From Amycolatopsis orientalis DSM 40040 = KCTC 9412 (GTDB lineage Bacteria; Actinomycetota; Actinomycetes; Mycobacteriales; Pseudonocardiaceae): a stretch of DNA of 64,000 nt. The stretch is taken from positions 1 to 64,000 of the forward strand of contig NZ_ASJB01000082.1 of the NCBI RefSeq assembly GCF_000478275.1. The letters run 5' to 3'. Positions 8,366-16,675 of the stretch are shown in pieces. A model generated the notes under the pieces. That model worked only from the letters and a program-made list of their open reading frames with translations. It ran no database searches and had not been told where the DNA came from. The translations under genes and the position numbers were made by a program. How positions within the stretch are numbered: position 1 is the stretch's first letter; every line of letters begins with the position of its first letter.

Positions 8366-9358
8366 TCAGCGGCCGAACCGTGACTGCAACTGTTCAGGGA
8401 GACGTTCGCCCTGGATCCTGATGTCGGCCGCGGCCTCTTCGATCCGACGCAGGTCGCCGGTCGTCAGCTCGACGTCGAGTGCGCCCAGGTTCTCTTCCAG
8501 ACGGTGCAGCTTGGTGGTACCAGGGATCGGCACGAACCACGGCTTCTGCGCCAGCACCCAGGCGAGAGCGATCTGGGCAGGCGTGGCTCCTTTGTCGTCG
8601 GCGATCTGCCGCAGCAGGGAGACCAGCGCCTGGTTGGCTTCCCGTGCTTCAGGACTGAAGCGCGGAAGCAGACGGCGGAGGTCGTTGTCGGCCAGTGACG
8701 TGCTGGAATCGATCTTGCCGGTCAGAAATCCTTTGCCGAGCGGGCTGTAGGGCACCAGACCGATGCCCAGTTCCGCCAAGGTCGGGATGATTTCGGTTTC
8801 GTGCTCGCGCATCCAGAGCGAGTACTCGCTTTGCAGGGCCGTCACCGGCTGTACGGCGTGAGCGCGGCGAATCGTCTCGGCGCCGGCCTCGGACAATCCG
8901 AAGTGCTTTACCTTGCCTTCGGTGATCAGCTCCTTGACCGTGCCGGCCACGTCTTCGATAGGCACATCGGGATCGACGCGATGTTGGTAGAGCAGGTCGA
9001 TGCTTTCGGTTCGAAGACGCTTGAGCGAGGCCTCGGTCACCCGGCGGATCTGCTCGGGCCTGCTGTCGACCCCGGACATCGGGGTCGGCCCGTGCTCGCC
9101 GTGCTTGATGCCGAACTTGGTGGCGATCACCACCTGGTCGCGGACCGGTGCCAGCGCATGACCGACCAGGTCCTCATTGGTGAACGGGCCGTAGACCTCG
9201 GCAGTGTCGAAGAAGGTCACGCCGCGGTCGACGGCCGCCCGCAGCAGTTTCGTCATCTCGGCCGTGTCTGGTGGCTGACCGTAGAAGAAACTCATGCCCA
9301 TGCAGCCCAGCCCGAGAGCCGAGACTTCGAGGTGCTGTCCTAGTTTGCGTTGTCGCAT
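8366..9358 (-). CDS. Aldo/keto reductase
   Basis: NADPH-dependent oxidoreductase of the TIM-barrel aldo/keto reductase family, about 330 residues, cytosolic. The ATG at 9358 (MRQRKLG) is chosen because AGGAG lies eight bases upstream; an in-frame upstream ATG at 9400 lacks this. The catalytic tetrad is visible: Asp and Tyr in FFDTAEVYG, Lys in ATKFG, His in YQHRVDP. The C-terminal cofactor segment IPGTTKLHRLEENLGA is typical of the subfamily of plant auxin-induced and YhdN-like enzymes that reduce aldehydes and ketones. It stands alone; the physiological substrate is unknown. Confidence 0.93.
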   Translation of the reverse strand: MRQRKLGQHLEVSALGLGCMGMSFFYGQPPDTAEMTKLLRAAVDRGVTFFDTAEVYGPFTNEDLVGHALAPVRDQVVIATKFGIKHGEHGPTPMSGVDSRPEQIRRVTEASLKRLRTESIDLLYQHRVDPDVPIEDVAGTVKELITEGKVKHFGLSEAGAETIRRAHAVQPVTALQSEYSLWMREHETEIIPTLAELGIGLVPYSPLGKGFLTGKIDSSTSLADNDLRRLLPRFSPEAREANQALVSLLRQIADDKGATPAQIALAWVLAQKPWFVPIPGTTKLHRLEENLGALDVELTTGDLRRIEEAAADIRIQGERLPEQLQSRFGR

Positions 9359-9993
9359 TGGAGATGCTCCTGGGGTACCGGCCGTCCGGTTCTCACTCAA
9401 TTTCGTGTTTGGCCGGGCGTCGGTATAGAGGTTGGGCGGCCTTCTGAGGACGTCGGCGAGACTGCGGTGACACAGGTACTGCGAGAGTTCTCCCCCTGGC
9501 AGGGGACTGGCGTATCCACTGTGGAACGCTTTGTGCTTTCGGCTTTGGTCGGACTCGCCAATCGTGACCAGGGTGGCGCCGCGAAGTTTGCCGGGTGTAG
9601 CGCGAATGTCATGTGGATGAAGCCGAGTGTCCGATGCGCTCCCAATGCCGGAGAGTGTTGATGCACAGTCCGCTAGGTCGCGTGGCTTCCGCTATGGGGT
9701 CGCTCATGACCTCGACAGTACGACCTGGTGCGCGCTCCAGGGCAACTCTCGACCCTGGTCATTGATGACAGCGTTCTGCGTGATCGACCAGACGAAAGCC
9801 CCGGCCCGAGAAAACAGGCACTGAGGTCTGCTGGGTAACCCCGCCGCGAACTGAGTCGTCATGCGCCACAGGGATGACACGAGGCCGGCCGCCCAGCGTG
9901 AGTTCCTGCGGGCGGCCGCATCGGCCGCGCGTCATCAGCCACACCGGCCGAGAGATCGAAGAGTGCGCCGCGAGAGCACCCGATCGGCATGAG
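9359..9993. other. Gene-free stretch
   Basis: Short open frames exist on both strands but none shows a recognisable domain, a good ribosome site or consistent codon use. I regard it as non-coding or decayed sequence between the reductase and the GAF remnants. Confidence 0.5.
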
Positions 9994-10340
9994 CTACGCC
10001 ACAATGACACAGCTGGAAACGAGATCGGTCCTCGGCTGAGCCGGACCGGGCGCGGTACTCGCGGGCCCGAACCGCGGCCACTTGACGCCCTCGTCGGCCG
10101 GATTCGCACTCGAGACCGGCAGGCCGGTGCGTACGCAGTCCAGGCACGGACCGTCATCGGACCGCACGGCGAACAGTTCGAGCAGGCGGGCCCGCCCGGA
10201 GGATGCGGCCGCCATGGCCGGCTTGCCCTTCTGGTCGGACAGCACGACACCCGCCGCGGCGATGCCCAGCAGTTCCACACACCGCTCGACAAGACTCGCC
10301 GCTCAATCCCCTCACCGTTGCCGCGCCGCTCGTAAGTCAT
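9994..10340 (-). pseudogene. Fragment of a GAF-domain (probably GAF-ANTAR) regulator
   Basis: An ATG at 10340 behind GGAAGAAG opens MTYERR, as a real gene would, but the frame is lost within about 20 residues. The GAF domain continues in another frame from about 10302: SLVERCVELLGIAAAGVVL, then ARLLELFAVRSDDGPCLDC, VRTGLPVSS and WPRFGPAS. These are strong signatures of the GAF half of actinomycete GAF-ANTAR antiterminators. The reading stops at 9994, before the end of the GAF fold, and no ANTAR domain follows. The N-terminal helix region is also largely deleted. Confidence 0.75.
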
Positions 10341-10533
10341 TCTTCTTCCAGGAACAGTTCGCGATGCCGAAGTCGTACTTCACCATCCCGGAAGCCTGGT
10401 GGACCTTGGCGTGAATGTCGGTGATCCAGCCCAGATCGTTGTGGGCGCGCCCGGCGGTACCGGACAGGACCGCTTCGAAGGTCATTTCGGCCAAAACCAG
10501 CGCGGCGGCGATCTGTCGTGCGGGCCCAAGCAT
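10315..10533 (-). pseudogene. Fragment of a GAF-ANTAR regulator (ANTAR end)
   Basis: A 73-codon frame begins with ATG at 10533, six bases after the stop of the AI-2E family gene upstream. Its product (MLGPARQIAAALVLAEMTFE, then LGWITDIHAKVHQASGMV) matches the linker and first ANTAR helix of GAF-ANTAR proteins, where VHQA-GM is a hallmark. After GMV the sequence departs from the family; another frame gives VRLRHRELFLEEE, which resembles the end of ANTAR, so an indel is likely. The GAF half that should precede it is missing. It overlaps the start of the next GAF remnant, so two tandem genes seem to have decayed together. Confidence 0.6.
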
Positions 10534-10538
10534 CGCGA

Positions 10539-11672
10539 CTATTCGTCCTGAGGCGGCGTGTCGGCGGAGTGGCCTGCCGTCGCCGGAGGCCGGGTGGTGA
10601 GACTTCGCACTCCTGAGCTGAAAACGGCGACCAGGGGGACAGCGAGCAGGGCGCCGACGATGCCCGCGGTGACGAGTCCGGTCGCGAGGGCGAGGACGAC
10701 GGCCAGTGGGTGCAGCCGGACGGCCCGGCCGAGCAGCAGGGGTTGCAGGACGTGGCTTTCGACCTGCATGACGGCGATCACCACGGCGAGCACGATCACG
10801 GCTGCCACCGTGCCTTCGGTGACCAGCGTGACGAGGACGGCGGCCGCGCCGGCGATCACCGATCCGATGACCGGTACGAACGCGCCGAGGAAGACGAGTG
10901 TGCTCAACGGTGCCGCCAGGGGGACACCGATGATGAGCAGCCCCAGTCCGATGCCCGCGGCGTCGACGAAGGCGACGGCGGCGGTGCCGCGGACGTAGTG
11001 CGTGAGGGTGGTGAATCCGCTGCGCCCGGCGACGTCGGCGCGGTGGCGGATCCGGGCCGGAGCGGCGCGCAGCACGAACGTCCAGATCCTGGTGCCCTGG
11101 GCGAGGAAGAAGATCAGGCAGAAGACGACGAGCAGGAGTTCGACGAGCAGCTCTCCCACGGTGACCGCCGTGGTGAGCGCGCCCGAGGCGATCGCCGATT
11201 TGTTCCGGTCGAGCATGGAGGTCAGGTTCGCGAGCATCGCGTCGAGCTGCCCCTGGCTCAGCCGCAGTGGGCCGGTGCGGAGCCAGGCGTGCAGGTCCGT
11301 CACGCTCGTGGTGATCTGATCGATCAGTTCGGGCATGCCCACGGTGATGGTGATGACCACGAAGGTGACCACCGCGCCCGCCAGTGCGATTCCGGCGACC
11401 AGCACGATCGCGGTGGCGAGCCCGCGCGGGACCTTCTTGCGTGCCAGCCAGGAAACGGCGGGCGAGAACAGGCCGGCCAGGAGCAGGGCTATGGCGACCG
11501 GAACCAGCACCGGCGCCAGTGTGACGGCCAGGAAGCCCACGACCGTGAGGGCGCCCGCGACGACCAGCAGGCGCCAGCTGACGGCGGCTGCCACGCGGAG
11601 GCCGTGGGGCACCATGGACAGGACCTTGTCGGGAGTACCGATGTCGTTCGACGCGGGCTGATCGGCCGTCAT
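10539..11672 (-). CDS. AI-2E family transporter-like membrane protein
   Basis: A 377-residue integral membrane protein of the AI-2E (PerM/TqsA) family, with seven to eight hydrophobic helices: two pairs near the N-terminus, a central soluble segment of about 80 residues (GMPELIDQITTSVTDLHAWL and on), and a C-terminal helix bundle containing GAFVPVIGSVIAG and the conserved motif ESHVLQPLLLGRAVRLHPL. The start at 11672 follows an AGGTGG sequence; an in-frame ATG at 11735 is possible. Members export autoinducer-2, other small solutes or sodium/proton-coupled substrates; which applies here cannot be told. Immediately downstream lie decayed GAF/ANTAR genes. Confidence 0.87.
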   Translation of the reverse strand: MTADQPASNDIGTPDKVLSMVPHGLRVAAAVSWRLLVVAGALTVVGFLAVTLAPVLVPVAIALLLAGLFSPAVSWLARKKVPRGLATAIVLVAGIALAGAVVTFVVITITVGMPELIDQITTSVTDLHAWLRTGPLRLSQGQLDAMLANLTSMLDRNKSAIASGALTTAVTVGELLVELLLVVFCLIFFLAQGTRIWTFVLRAAPARIRHRADVAGRSGFTTLTHYVRGTAAVAFVDAAGIGLGLLIIGVPLAAPLSTLVFLGAFVPVIGSVIAGAAAVLVTLVTEGTVAAVIVLAVVIAVMQVESHVLQPLLLGRAVRLHPLAVVLALATGLVTAGIVGALLAVPLVAVFSSGVRSLTTRPPATAGHSADTPPQDE

Positions 11673-12037
11673 GAGCGTCCACCTGTCAGGAGTCAGAACC
11701 TGTCCGGCAAAAGCGTGGTGAGCCAAGCGTGCCACGCCTCCGCATAACCAGGAACAGGTGATCTCAGCGCCTACGGGCAGTCGATCACCGAAGCCGCGTG
11801 ACGTTCGGATTCACGAGCGGGGAATTGCTGTTCTGTCACGGTTTCATCGACTGAATCCTTACGGTCGTGGAATACGACGGGAAACCCGGAATACCCGAGA
11901 AGTGAAGCCCGATTTCCGTGGAGCGCGGGTGTACAGTCGAAGATGATCGAGAGTATTCCGCGCGTCGGTGTTCGAGCCGATATCGCCTTCGCTTGATCAT
12001 CACGCCGGCTTTCATGGCCGGAGACCGGAGCAAACAT

Positions 12038-12568
12038 ATGCCGCTGAATTCGCCTCTCGAATCCCTTGTCCCGACGGTCGTCGAACGGCTCAGGCTCAAG
12101 CCTGCCAACTCGGAGAGCGGTTTCGTCGACGGCGCCTGGTGGCCGCGGTCGCGTGATCTGGTGGCGGAAGTGCCCGAACTCGCCACCGCGCTCGCCGCCT
12201 GGACCGGCCCGGTTTGGCGCGTGGCGTTCTCCCCGGCGGGCTGGACGGTCACGGTCAGCGAACTGTTTTACCAAGGTCGTTTGATTCGGCTGGAGGGAAT
12301 CAGCTCGCAGAACGTCCATCTCGTGCACGCGACCGGGGGCACCATGCGCCGGGTCACGCTCCTTGTCGTGCCACCGCACGCGGACCCCGCCGCCGCCGAG
12401 CGGGCGTTGGCGGCCGCCTCCGGGCAGAACAACGTGACCAGCCCGGAGCTGCTCCTCGATGAGTCGGGCGCGCTGGGCGGCCAGGCGGTGTCGACGTCCC
12501 GCGAAAGCGACGTGTCCCGCTGGGAATCCGAAGGCGGACGCGGTGACGCGGCTTCCGCGCGGGAGTGA
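12038..12568 (+). CDS. DUF5994 family protein
   Basis: A 176-residue cytosolic protein matching the actinobacterial DUF5994 family: RLRLKPANSESGFVDGAWWP, RDLVAEVPELATALAAWTGP, then VWRVAFSPAGW and an NVHLV-ATGG segment. The ATG at 12038 is preferred because GGAG lies seven bases upstream; in-frame starts at 12014 and 11918 would add poorly conserved residues. The function of this family is unknown; its genes are often near stress regulators, as here with a hibernation-factor-like gene that converges on it. Confidence 0.8.
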   Translation: MPLNSPLESLVPTVVERLRLKPANSESGFVDGAWWPRSRDLVAEVPELATALAAWTGPVWRVAFSPAGWTVTVSELFYQGRLIRLEGISSQNVHLVHATGGTMRRVTLLVVPPHADPAAAERALAAASGQNNVTSPELLLDESGALGGQAVSTSRESDVSRWESEGGRGDAASARE

Positions 12569-12592
12569 AAACGGTGAGGCGACCGACACGGC

Positions 12593-12976
12593 CTAATCGA
12601 GTTCCGGCAGGATCGGGGTGTTCCGTAGGGCGCGGTTGTTCCGCGGTTCGGCGCGCGTCTTCGCATGGTCCACCTGCCGGATCATGTCGTTGCGAACCTC
12701 GTTGAGCGCGACCGACAGCTCCTGTGCCGAAGAGGTGGCCACCAGGTGCAGGTGAGGAAGGCGATGGAGTCGGCACTCGAGCGTGACCTGCTGGCCGGTG
12801 CCGTGCCGATCCTTGAGACCGATTTCCAGTTCGACCTGACCGTCTTGGAAGGAACGCAGCCTGGAACCGAGTGCGGCCAGCCGCTCGGCGACCCAGTCGC
12901 GTTCAGAGGCGGCGAAGCCTGTGCTGAGACGTAACCGTTCGACGATCACACTCGCGCCTGTTCGAGCTGTGTTCAT
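12593..12976 (-). CDS. Ribosome hibernation / sigma-54 modulation family protein (HPF/RaiA-like)
   Basis: A 127-residue protein with the S30AE fold: sequence shows the beta-alpha-beta-beta-beta-alpha order (VERLRLSTGFAASERDWVAE, LGSRLRSFQ, VELEIGLKDRHGTGQQVTLE, then an amphipathic C-terminal helix). It is a short-form HPF-like protein without the extended dimerisation domain, and its basic residues are fewer than in ribosome-binding HPF. The ATG follows AGGAAGGA with ideal spacing. Such proteins bind the 30S subunit and hold ribosomes idle in stress, but the divergence leaves room for another role. It converges on the DUF5994 gene with 24 bp between stops. Confidence 0.7.
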   Translation of the reverse strand: MNTARTGASVIVERLRLSTGFAASERDWVAERLAALGSRLRSFQDGQVELEIGLKDRHGTGQQVTLECRLHRLPHLHLVATSSAQELSVALNEVRNDMIRQVDHAKTRAEPRNNRALRNTPILPELD

Positions 12977-13036
12977 GATGTGGTCCTTCCTGGGCGACAG
13001 TCGCGTATGGACAGTCCTTACGGGACTCCGTAAGGT

Positions 13037-13327
13037 TCAGTGAGGGTTTGCCACGAGGAAGGTGAAATGCCCGTTGATGTCCTTGCGGACATCGAGGATC
13101 TTGTCGGTAAGACGGACGCGGGTCTCGCGTGCGAGGAACACCTGGGTTCCCGCGGCGTCGACGACGTCGTCGCCGGGCGCCGGATGTGCGGTGATCTCGA
13201 CAGAGAGCGCGGCACCGTCTTCGGGGAGGCCGCTCAGCGTCATACGCAGGCCGCCCTGCACCTGGACATCCTGAGCGGCGGTGAGCTGGTTGATGGCTTC
13301 GGCGGCGGATTCGGTGATCGTGAACAT
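13037..13327 (-). CDS. HesB/IscA-like fold protein without cluster cysteines
   Basis: A 96-residue protein beginning MFTITESAAEAINQLTAAQ, the typical first helix of HesB/IscA-type Fe-S scaffold proteins, followed by the expected beta strands (GLRMTLSGLPEDGAALSVEI). The three cysteines that bind the cluster in IscA are absent; the protein has no Cys at all, so it is not a classical scaffold. The ATG at 13327 is preceded by GAGAG; in-frame upstream ATG/GTG codons lack support. It lies with other small stress proteins. Its function is unknown. Confidence 0.72.
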   Translation of the reverse strand: MFTITESAAEAINQLTAAQDVQVQGGLRMTLSGLPEDGAALSVEITAHPAPGDDVVDAAGTQVFLARETRVRLTDKILDVRKDINGHFTFLVANPH

Positions 13328-13576
13328 CGAGGGTTCTCGCTCTCTACCACTCTGATGGTGGGATACCGCCGACTGTACGCCGTTGCGGTGCCGGCAGCTC
13401 GAAACAAGAAGCCGGTCCGGAGACACGATTCCCGCCCGCCTTCGGGGTAGAATGCGAGACGACAGCGCCGGAGTGCCCAGAAACCGCCTCACGACGATCG
13501 ATCGCCGACCTGGCCGTCTCTGTTCCTTGGCCGTGCGCCTGTTTTCCGCGCGGTGAGATTCTTCAGGCGGTCGGGA

Positions 13577-14146
13577 ATGTCTGGAGCTCCGATCGTGAAA
13601 CTCATAACGCTCGATTCTCGTCGTTGGCGCCGTCCGCGGCCGTCGCCCGAACCGCTCGACGCGGCTCGCACGGCAGAGAGCGGCAACCCGGACGGATCAG
13701 GGCTCGGTGTGGTCCCTCCGGTCATGGAGGCCTCGGCCGGAGGTGATGGTGGGCTCCCGGTGCGCCCGTCCCCGCCTCTGACAGTGGCTGTCGAGCGTCT
13801 CGGCCGGACGGTGGTGCTCGTCGCCGACGGCGACGTGGACCTGTACACCGCGCCTGTGCTGCATCGTGCGATCGAATCGGCCCTGGACGCCGGACCGCGG
13901 CGGCTGGTCGTGGATCTGACCCTCGTCCGGTTCCTCAATTCCGCGGGGCTGGAGGTGCTGCTTGCCGCGCGCCGGCGGGCGGGGAAGGACACCGATCTGC
14001 GCCTCGTCGCCACCACGCGCGCCGTCTGGCGGCCGCTGCAGGTCACCCGCTTGCACGAACAACTGATCATCCACGCCTCACTCCCGGCGGCCATCGCCGC
14101 GCCCTCGAGAACGAGGGACGAAGCCACCACGAGCGGGTCAACTTGA
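13577..14146 (+). CDS. STAS-domain protein (anti-sigma factor antagonist-like)
   Basis: A STAS domain occupies about residues 80-170 (LTVAVERLGRTVVLVADGDV, LDAGPRRLVVDLTLVRFLNS). The Ser of FLNSAGLEVLL is in the position phosphorylated by anti-sigma kinases in SpoIIAA/RsbV-type proteins. It has an unusual 75-residue polar, Pro/Gly-rich N-terminal extension. The start is uncertain: ATG at 13577 behind CGGGA, or ATG at 13553. Such proteins switch partner by binding an anti-sigma factor when dephosphorylated. Another STAS gene and a SigF-type sigma factor lie at 31.8-33.5 kb, but no anti-sigma kinase gene is nearby. Confidence 0.85.
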   Translation: MSGAPIVKLITLDSRRWRRPRPSPEPLDAARTAESGNPDGSGLGVVPPVMEASAGGDGGLPVRPSPPLTVAVERLGRTVVLVADGDVDLYTAPVLHRAIESALDAGPRRLVVDLTLVRFLNSAGLEVLLAARRRAGKDTDLRLVATTRAVWRPLQVTRLHEQLIIHASLPAAIAAPSRTRDEATTSGST

Positions 14147-14186
14147 ACAGGCACGGGACTTCCCGACATGTACGGTTCTGAAGGGA

Positions 14187-14622
14187 GTCGTGAGTGGTAA
14201 CGAGGGTTATTTGAGGAGTAAGGCAAACGTGGCGGGCCCTGTGGGCCGGCTCCGTGTTGCGAAAGCCACTTTCGCAACACCCCGGTGTCCCCAATGTGGC
14301 ATTGGAGACCTTGAACGTCTCCAATGCCACATTGGGGACACCTTTGCCCTACCCCTCAATAACCGCTGGCCGGCGCCGCCGCTAGAGCGGACAAGGCGAA
14401 CGTGTCGGGGTTGTGGGCGGCCTGTTCGCCGGGGTGACGGGCAGGGTGAAGGCGTGACTCGCGTGCTCGGACACGTGACTCGCGTGCCTGGATCACGCAC
14501 TCGGTGTCGCGGCTTCAAGCACGTGAGTTCCGGCCCTGAGCACGCGAGTGTGGTGCCACGCTCACCCGGACACGCCACGTTTGGCTTACCCCTCTTATAG
14601 AACGCTCTTTACCACTCACGAC
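14187..14622. repeat. Nested palindromic repeat mosaic
   Basis: The outermost arms are GTCGTGAGTGGTAA (14187-14200) and its complement (14609-14622). Inside, a copy of gttatttgaggagtaaggcaaa (about 14206-14227) pairs imperfectly with 14343-14364 and again with about 14575-14600. Two perfect hairpins lie within: 12-bp arms 14254-14265 and 14269-14280 around CCA, and 26-bp arms 14284-14309 and 14317-14342. The outer arms recur at 30.1 kb and 47.3 kb. No gene is supported in 14147-14681. It separates a plus-strand gene from a minus-strand gene, so it may also terminate both. Confidence 0.8.
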
Positions 14623-14681
14623 CACGTCGCGAAACCACGCAACCGCTCACTGGGGTCTCTGTCGCACGACGGCCGTCGGGA

Positions 14682-15530
14682 TCAGCCGGTGCAGTTGGGG
14701 ACCGCCGGGGCACTCCCGGCGCAGTTGCCGGGAGTGTTGGCGGTGATCGGCGCGTTGTCGGTGGTCATGATGCCGCCGGACCGGTAGACCCCGCCCGCCG
14801 TCAGCAACGCATGGTTCACTGTCACGGCGGTCTGGGTGATGGTCGTCGCGGTCGAGTTGACCGCCGCGATCCCACCACCTTGTGCGCCGCTGTTACCGCT
14901 GATGAGCATCGGGGTGCCGGAAACACCGGTGGTGGTCAGTGTGCCGCGGAGACCGTTGTAGATACCGCCGCCTTGGAGCAGCGCGGTGTTTCCGAGGACG
15001 GCACTTCTGGTGAACGTCGCGGCGGGTGCCGTTCCGGACGGGGTGTCGGTGTTGGCGAGGCCGCCGCCGGCGAGCGTGGCGCTGTTACCGCTCAGGCTGC
15101 TCGTGGTGAGCGTCACGGCGCCGCCGTTGAGGATGGCGCCCCCGTTGCCGACCGCGCTTCCGTTGGTGAAGGCGACGGAGGTGGTCAGGGTGAGATTGCC
15201 GGTGGGGCCGACTTCGGCGATCCGGAAGGGCGCCGGCGCGGTGCGGGTGATGGTCGCCGGTCCGAGCAGTTCGATCGGCGTGGTGATGACCGGGAGCCCG
15301 TTGGCGGGCCCGCCGTGCGGGGAGGTCAGTGCGTAGGTGCAGCCGCCCGCCAGTGTCAGAGTGTCCTTGTCGACCGTGGAGTTGGCGAGGTTGATGGCGG
15401 TGACAAGGGCGTTCTCGCCGCACGCGACGGGAATGGTGGTCGCCTGCGCCATCGGGGCCAGCGCGATCGTGCCCCCGGTGAGGGCCGCCGCGCCGACGAC
15501 GGCCCGCAGCATACTGCGGTTTCTTCGCAT
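14682..15530 (-). CDS. Secreted beta-helix-type repeat protein
   Basis: A 282-residue exported protein with a clear signal peptide (MRRNRSM, hydrophobic run, AQA). The mature part is rich in Gly, Thr, Asn and Ser and built of short repeats such as SLSGNSATLAGGGL and GNTALLQGGGIYNG, the pattern of right-handed parallel beta-helix or polymorphic outer-membrane-type repeats. Two Cys pairs (VACGEN, GGCTYAL; NCAGS, PNCTG) probably form disulfides at the ends. The ATG at 15530 follows a GGAAAGAAG sequence; an upstream in-frame ATG at 15596 would overlap the preceding gene. It is the second gene of a tandem pair. The ligand or role is unknown, perhaps a cell-surface or matrix protein. Confidence 0.8.
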   Translation of the reverse strand: MRRNRSMLRAVVGAAALTGGTIALAPMAQATTIPVACGENALVTAINLANSTVDKDTLTLAGGCTYALTSPHGGPANGLPVITTPIELLGPATITRTAPAPFRIAEVGPTGNLTLTTSVAFTNGSAVGNGGAILNGGAVTLTTSSLSGNSATLAGGGLANTDTPSGTAPAATFTRSAVLGNTALLQGGGIYNGLRGTLTTTGVSGTPMLISGNSGAQGGGIAAVNSTATTITQTAVTVNHALLTAGGVYRSGGIMTTDNAPITANTPGNCAGSAPAVPNCTG

Positions 15531-15583
15531 TTCTTCTTCTTTCCTGGAATCAGATCTGGGGGCGGCCACAAAGGACCGGGAAA

Positions 15584-16345
15584 CTATCCGATGCATCCGG
15601 GGACGGGGGAGGGGCTTCCGGTGCAGTTGGTCGCGGTGTTGGCGGTCACCGTGGAGGTGTTCAGCGTCGCCGACCCCGCCACGTAGTAGATCCCGCCGGG
15701 ATTCACCGTCGCCGCGTTGGTGTTGACCACGCTGCTGGTGAGCGTGAGTGTCCCGTTCAGGCTGGCGATTCCGCCGCCTTGGCCCGCGGTGTTACCGCTG
15801 ACCGTACTGCTGGTGAACGTTGCCGCGGCAGGGGTTCCGGTGCTGTACAAGGCGCCGCCCCGGCCGTTGGCGGTGTTACCGGACAACGCGCTGCCGGTGA
15901 GGGTGACCGCGCCGAAGCTGAGGATGCCCCCTCCGTCGTCGGTGCCCACGACGGCCGCGTGACCATTGCTGATGGTGACCGCTTTGAGGGTGATACCACC
16001 GGTGGGAGCCACCTGGCCGATGCGGAAGGAGGCCGCTGCCGGTGCGCGGGTGATGGTGTTGGCGTTGCCCTCGAAGATGATGGGCGAGGTGATGATCGGA
16101 AGGCCGGCCGGACCGTGCACACCGTCGTCGCCGTGGGCGGTGGCGAGGGTGTAGGTGCAGCCCGGCGTCAAGGTCACGGTGCCCCCTCCCGCCGCGTTGG
16201 CCGCGTCGAGCGCGGAGACCAGCGACGCCTCGTCGCAGGGAACGGATTCGGTTCGTGCCAGCGCCGAGGCGGGCAGGAGAACAGCCGATCCGGTCACCAG
16301 GGCGATGGTGCAGGCAAGGGTGGGTAACGTGCGATTGTGTCGCAT
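15584..16345 (-). CDS. Secreted beta-helix-type repeat protein (paralogue)
   Basis: A 253-residue exported protein, paralogous to the gene that follows 53 bp downstream. Signal peptide MRHNRTLPTLACTIALVTGS with a cleavage site near ALA. The mature part begins VPCDEASLVSALDAANAAGG, like the paralogue's VACGENALVTAINLAN, and then shows repeated ALSGNTANGRGGALY and TVSGNTAGQGGGI units typical of beta-helix passenger-like proteins. Both end in a Cys-Thr-Gly/Pro-x-Cys segment. The pair is probably one transcription unit starting upstream of 16345. No membrane anchor or sorting signal is seen, so they are likely released or held by wall contacts. Confidence 0.8.
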   Translation of the reverse strand: MRHNRTLPTLACTIALVTGSAVLLPASALARTESVPCDEASLVSALDAANAAGGGTVTLTPGCTYTLATAHGDDGVHGPAGLPIITSPIIFEGNANTITRAPAAASFRIGQVAPTGGITLKAVTISNGHAAVVGTDDGGGILSFGAVTLTGSALSGNTANGRGGALYSTGTPAAATFTSSTVSGNTAGQGGGIASLNGTLTLTSSVVNTNAATVNPGGIYYVAGSATLNTSTVTANTATNCTGSPSPVPGCIG

Positions 16346-16675
16346 TTCGACTTTCCTGAATCCGAGACCGATGGTGGAGGAGCAAGAAGCTCAAACGTCC
16401 CGCTGGAAAGCGGTCACCGGCGGCCAATGAACAACCATCTCGAACCCTACACTCCTTGGTCGGAAATAAACAGGGAGGCGATTTCGGTGTCTCTCGCCTG
16501 CTTTCGATCAAGTGAAATTCCGAAATGTTTCACGGCGAATATCGCGGGTAAGGAACCGGTGGTGCACCGCGGAAAGCTTGTGTTCCCGCGGTGTATTCCT
16601 CGAAATCGGCCGGGCGTGTGGACGGTATGAAAGTGGAGGAAAGTGAGGAGCCGGACCATCGGCCGGCTCCAGGTA
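16346..16675. other. Intergenic stretch
   Basis: No gene is supported. A CG-rich inverted repeat near 16562-16600 (gcaccgcgg ... ccgcggtgt) may terminate the histidine kinase transcript arriving from the right. The rest should contain the promoter of the beta-helix pair. Confidence 0.45.

Noticed and set aside
9397..9666. 89-codon minus-strand frame upstream of the aldo/keto reductase
   Set aside because: No domain, no good ribosome site, and composition not like neighbouring genes.
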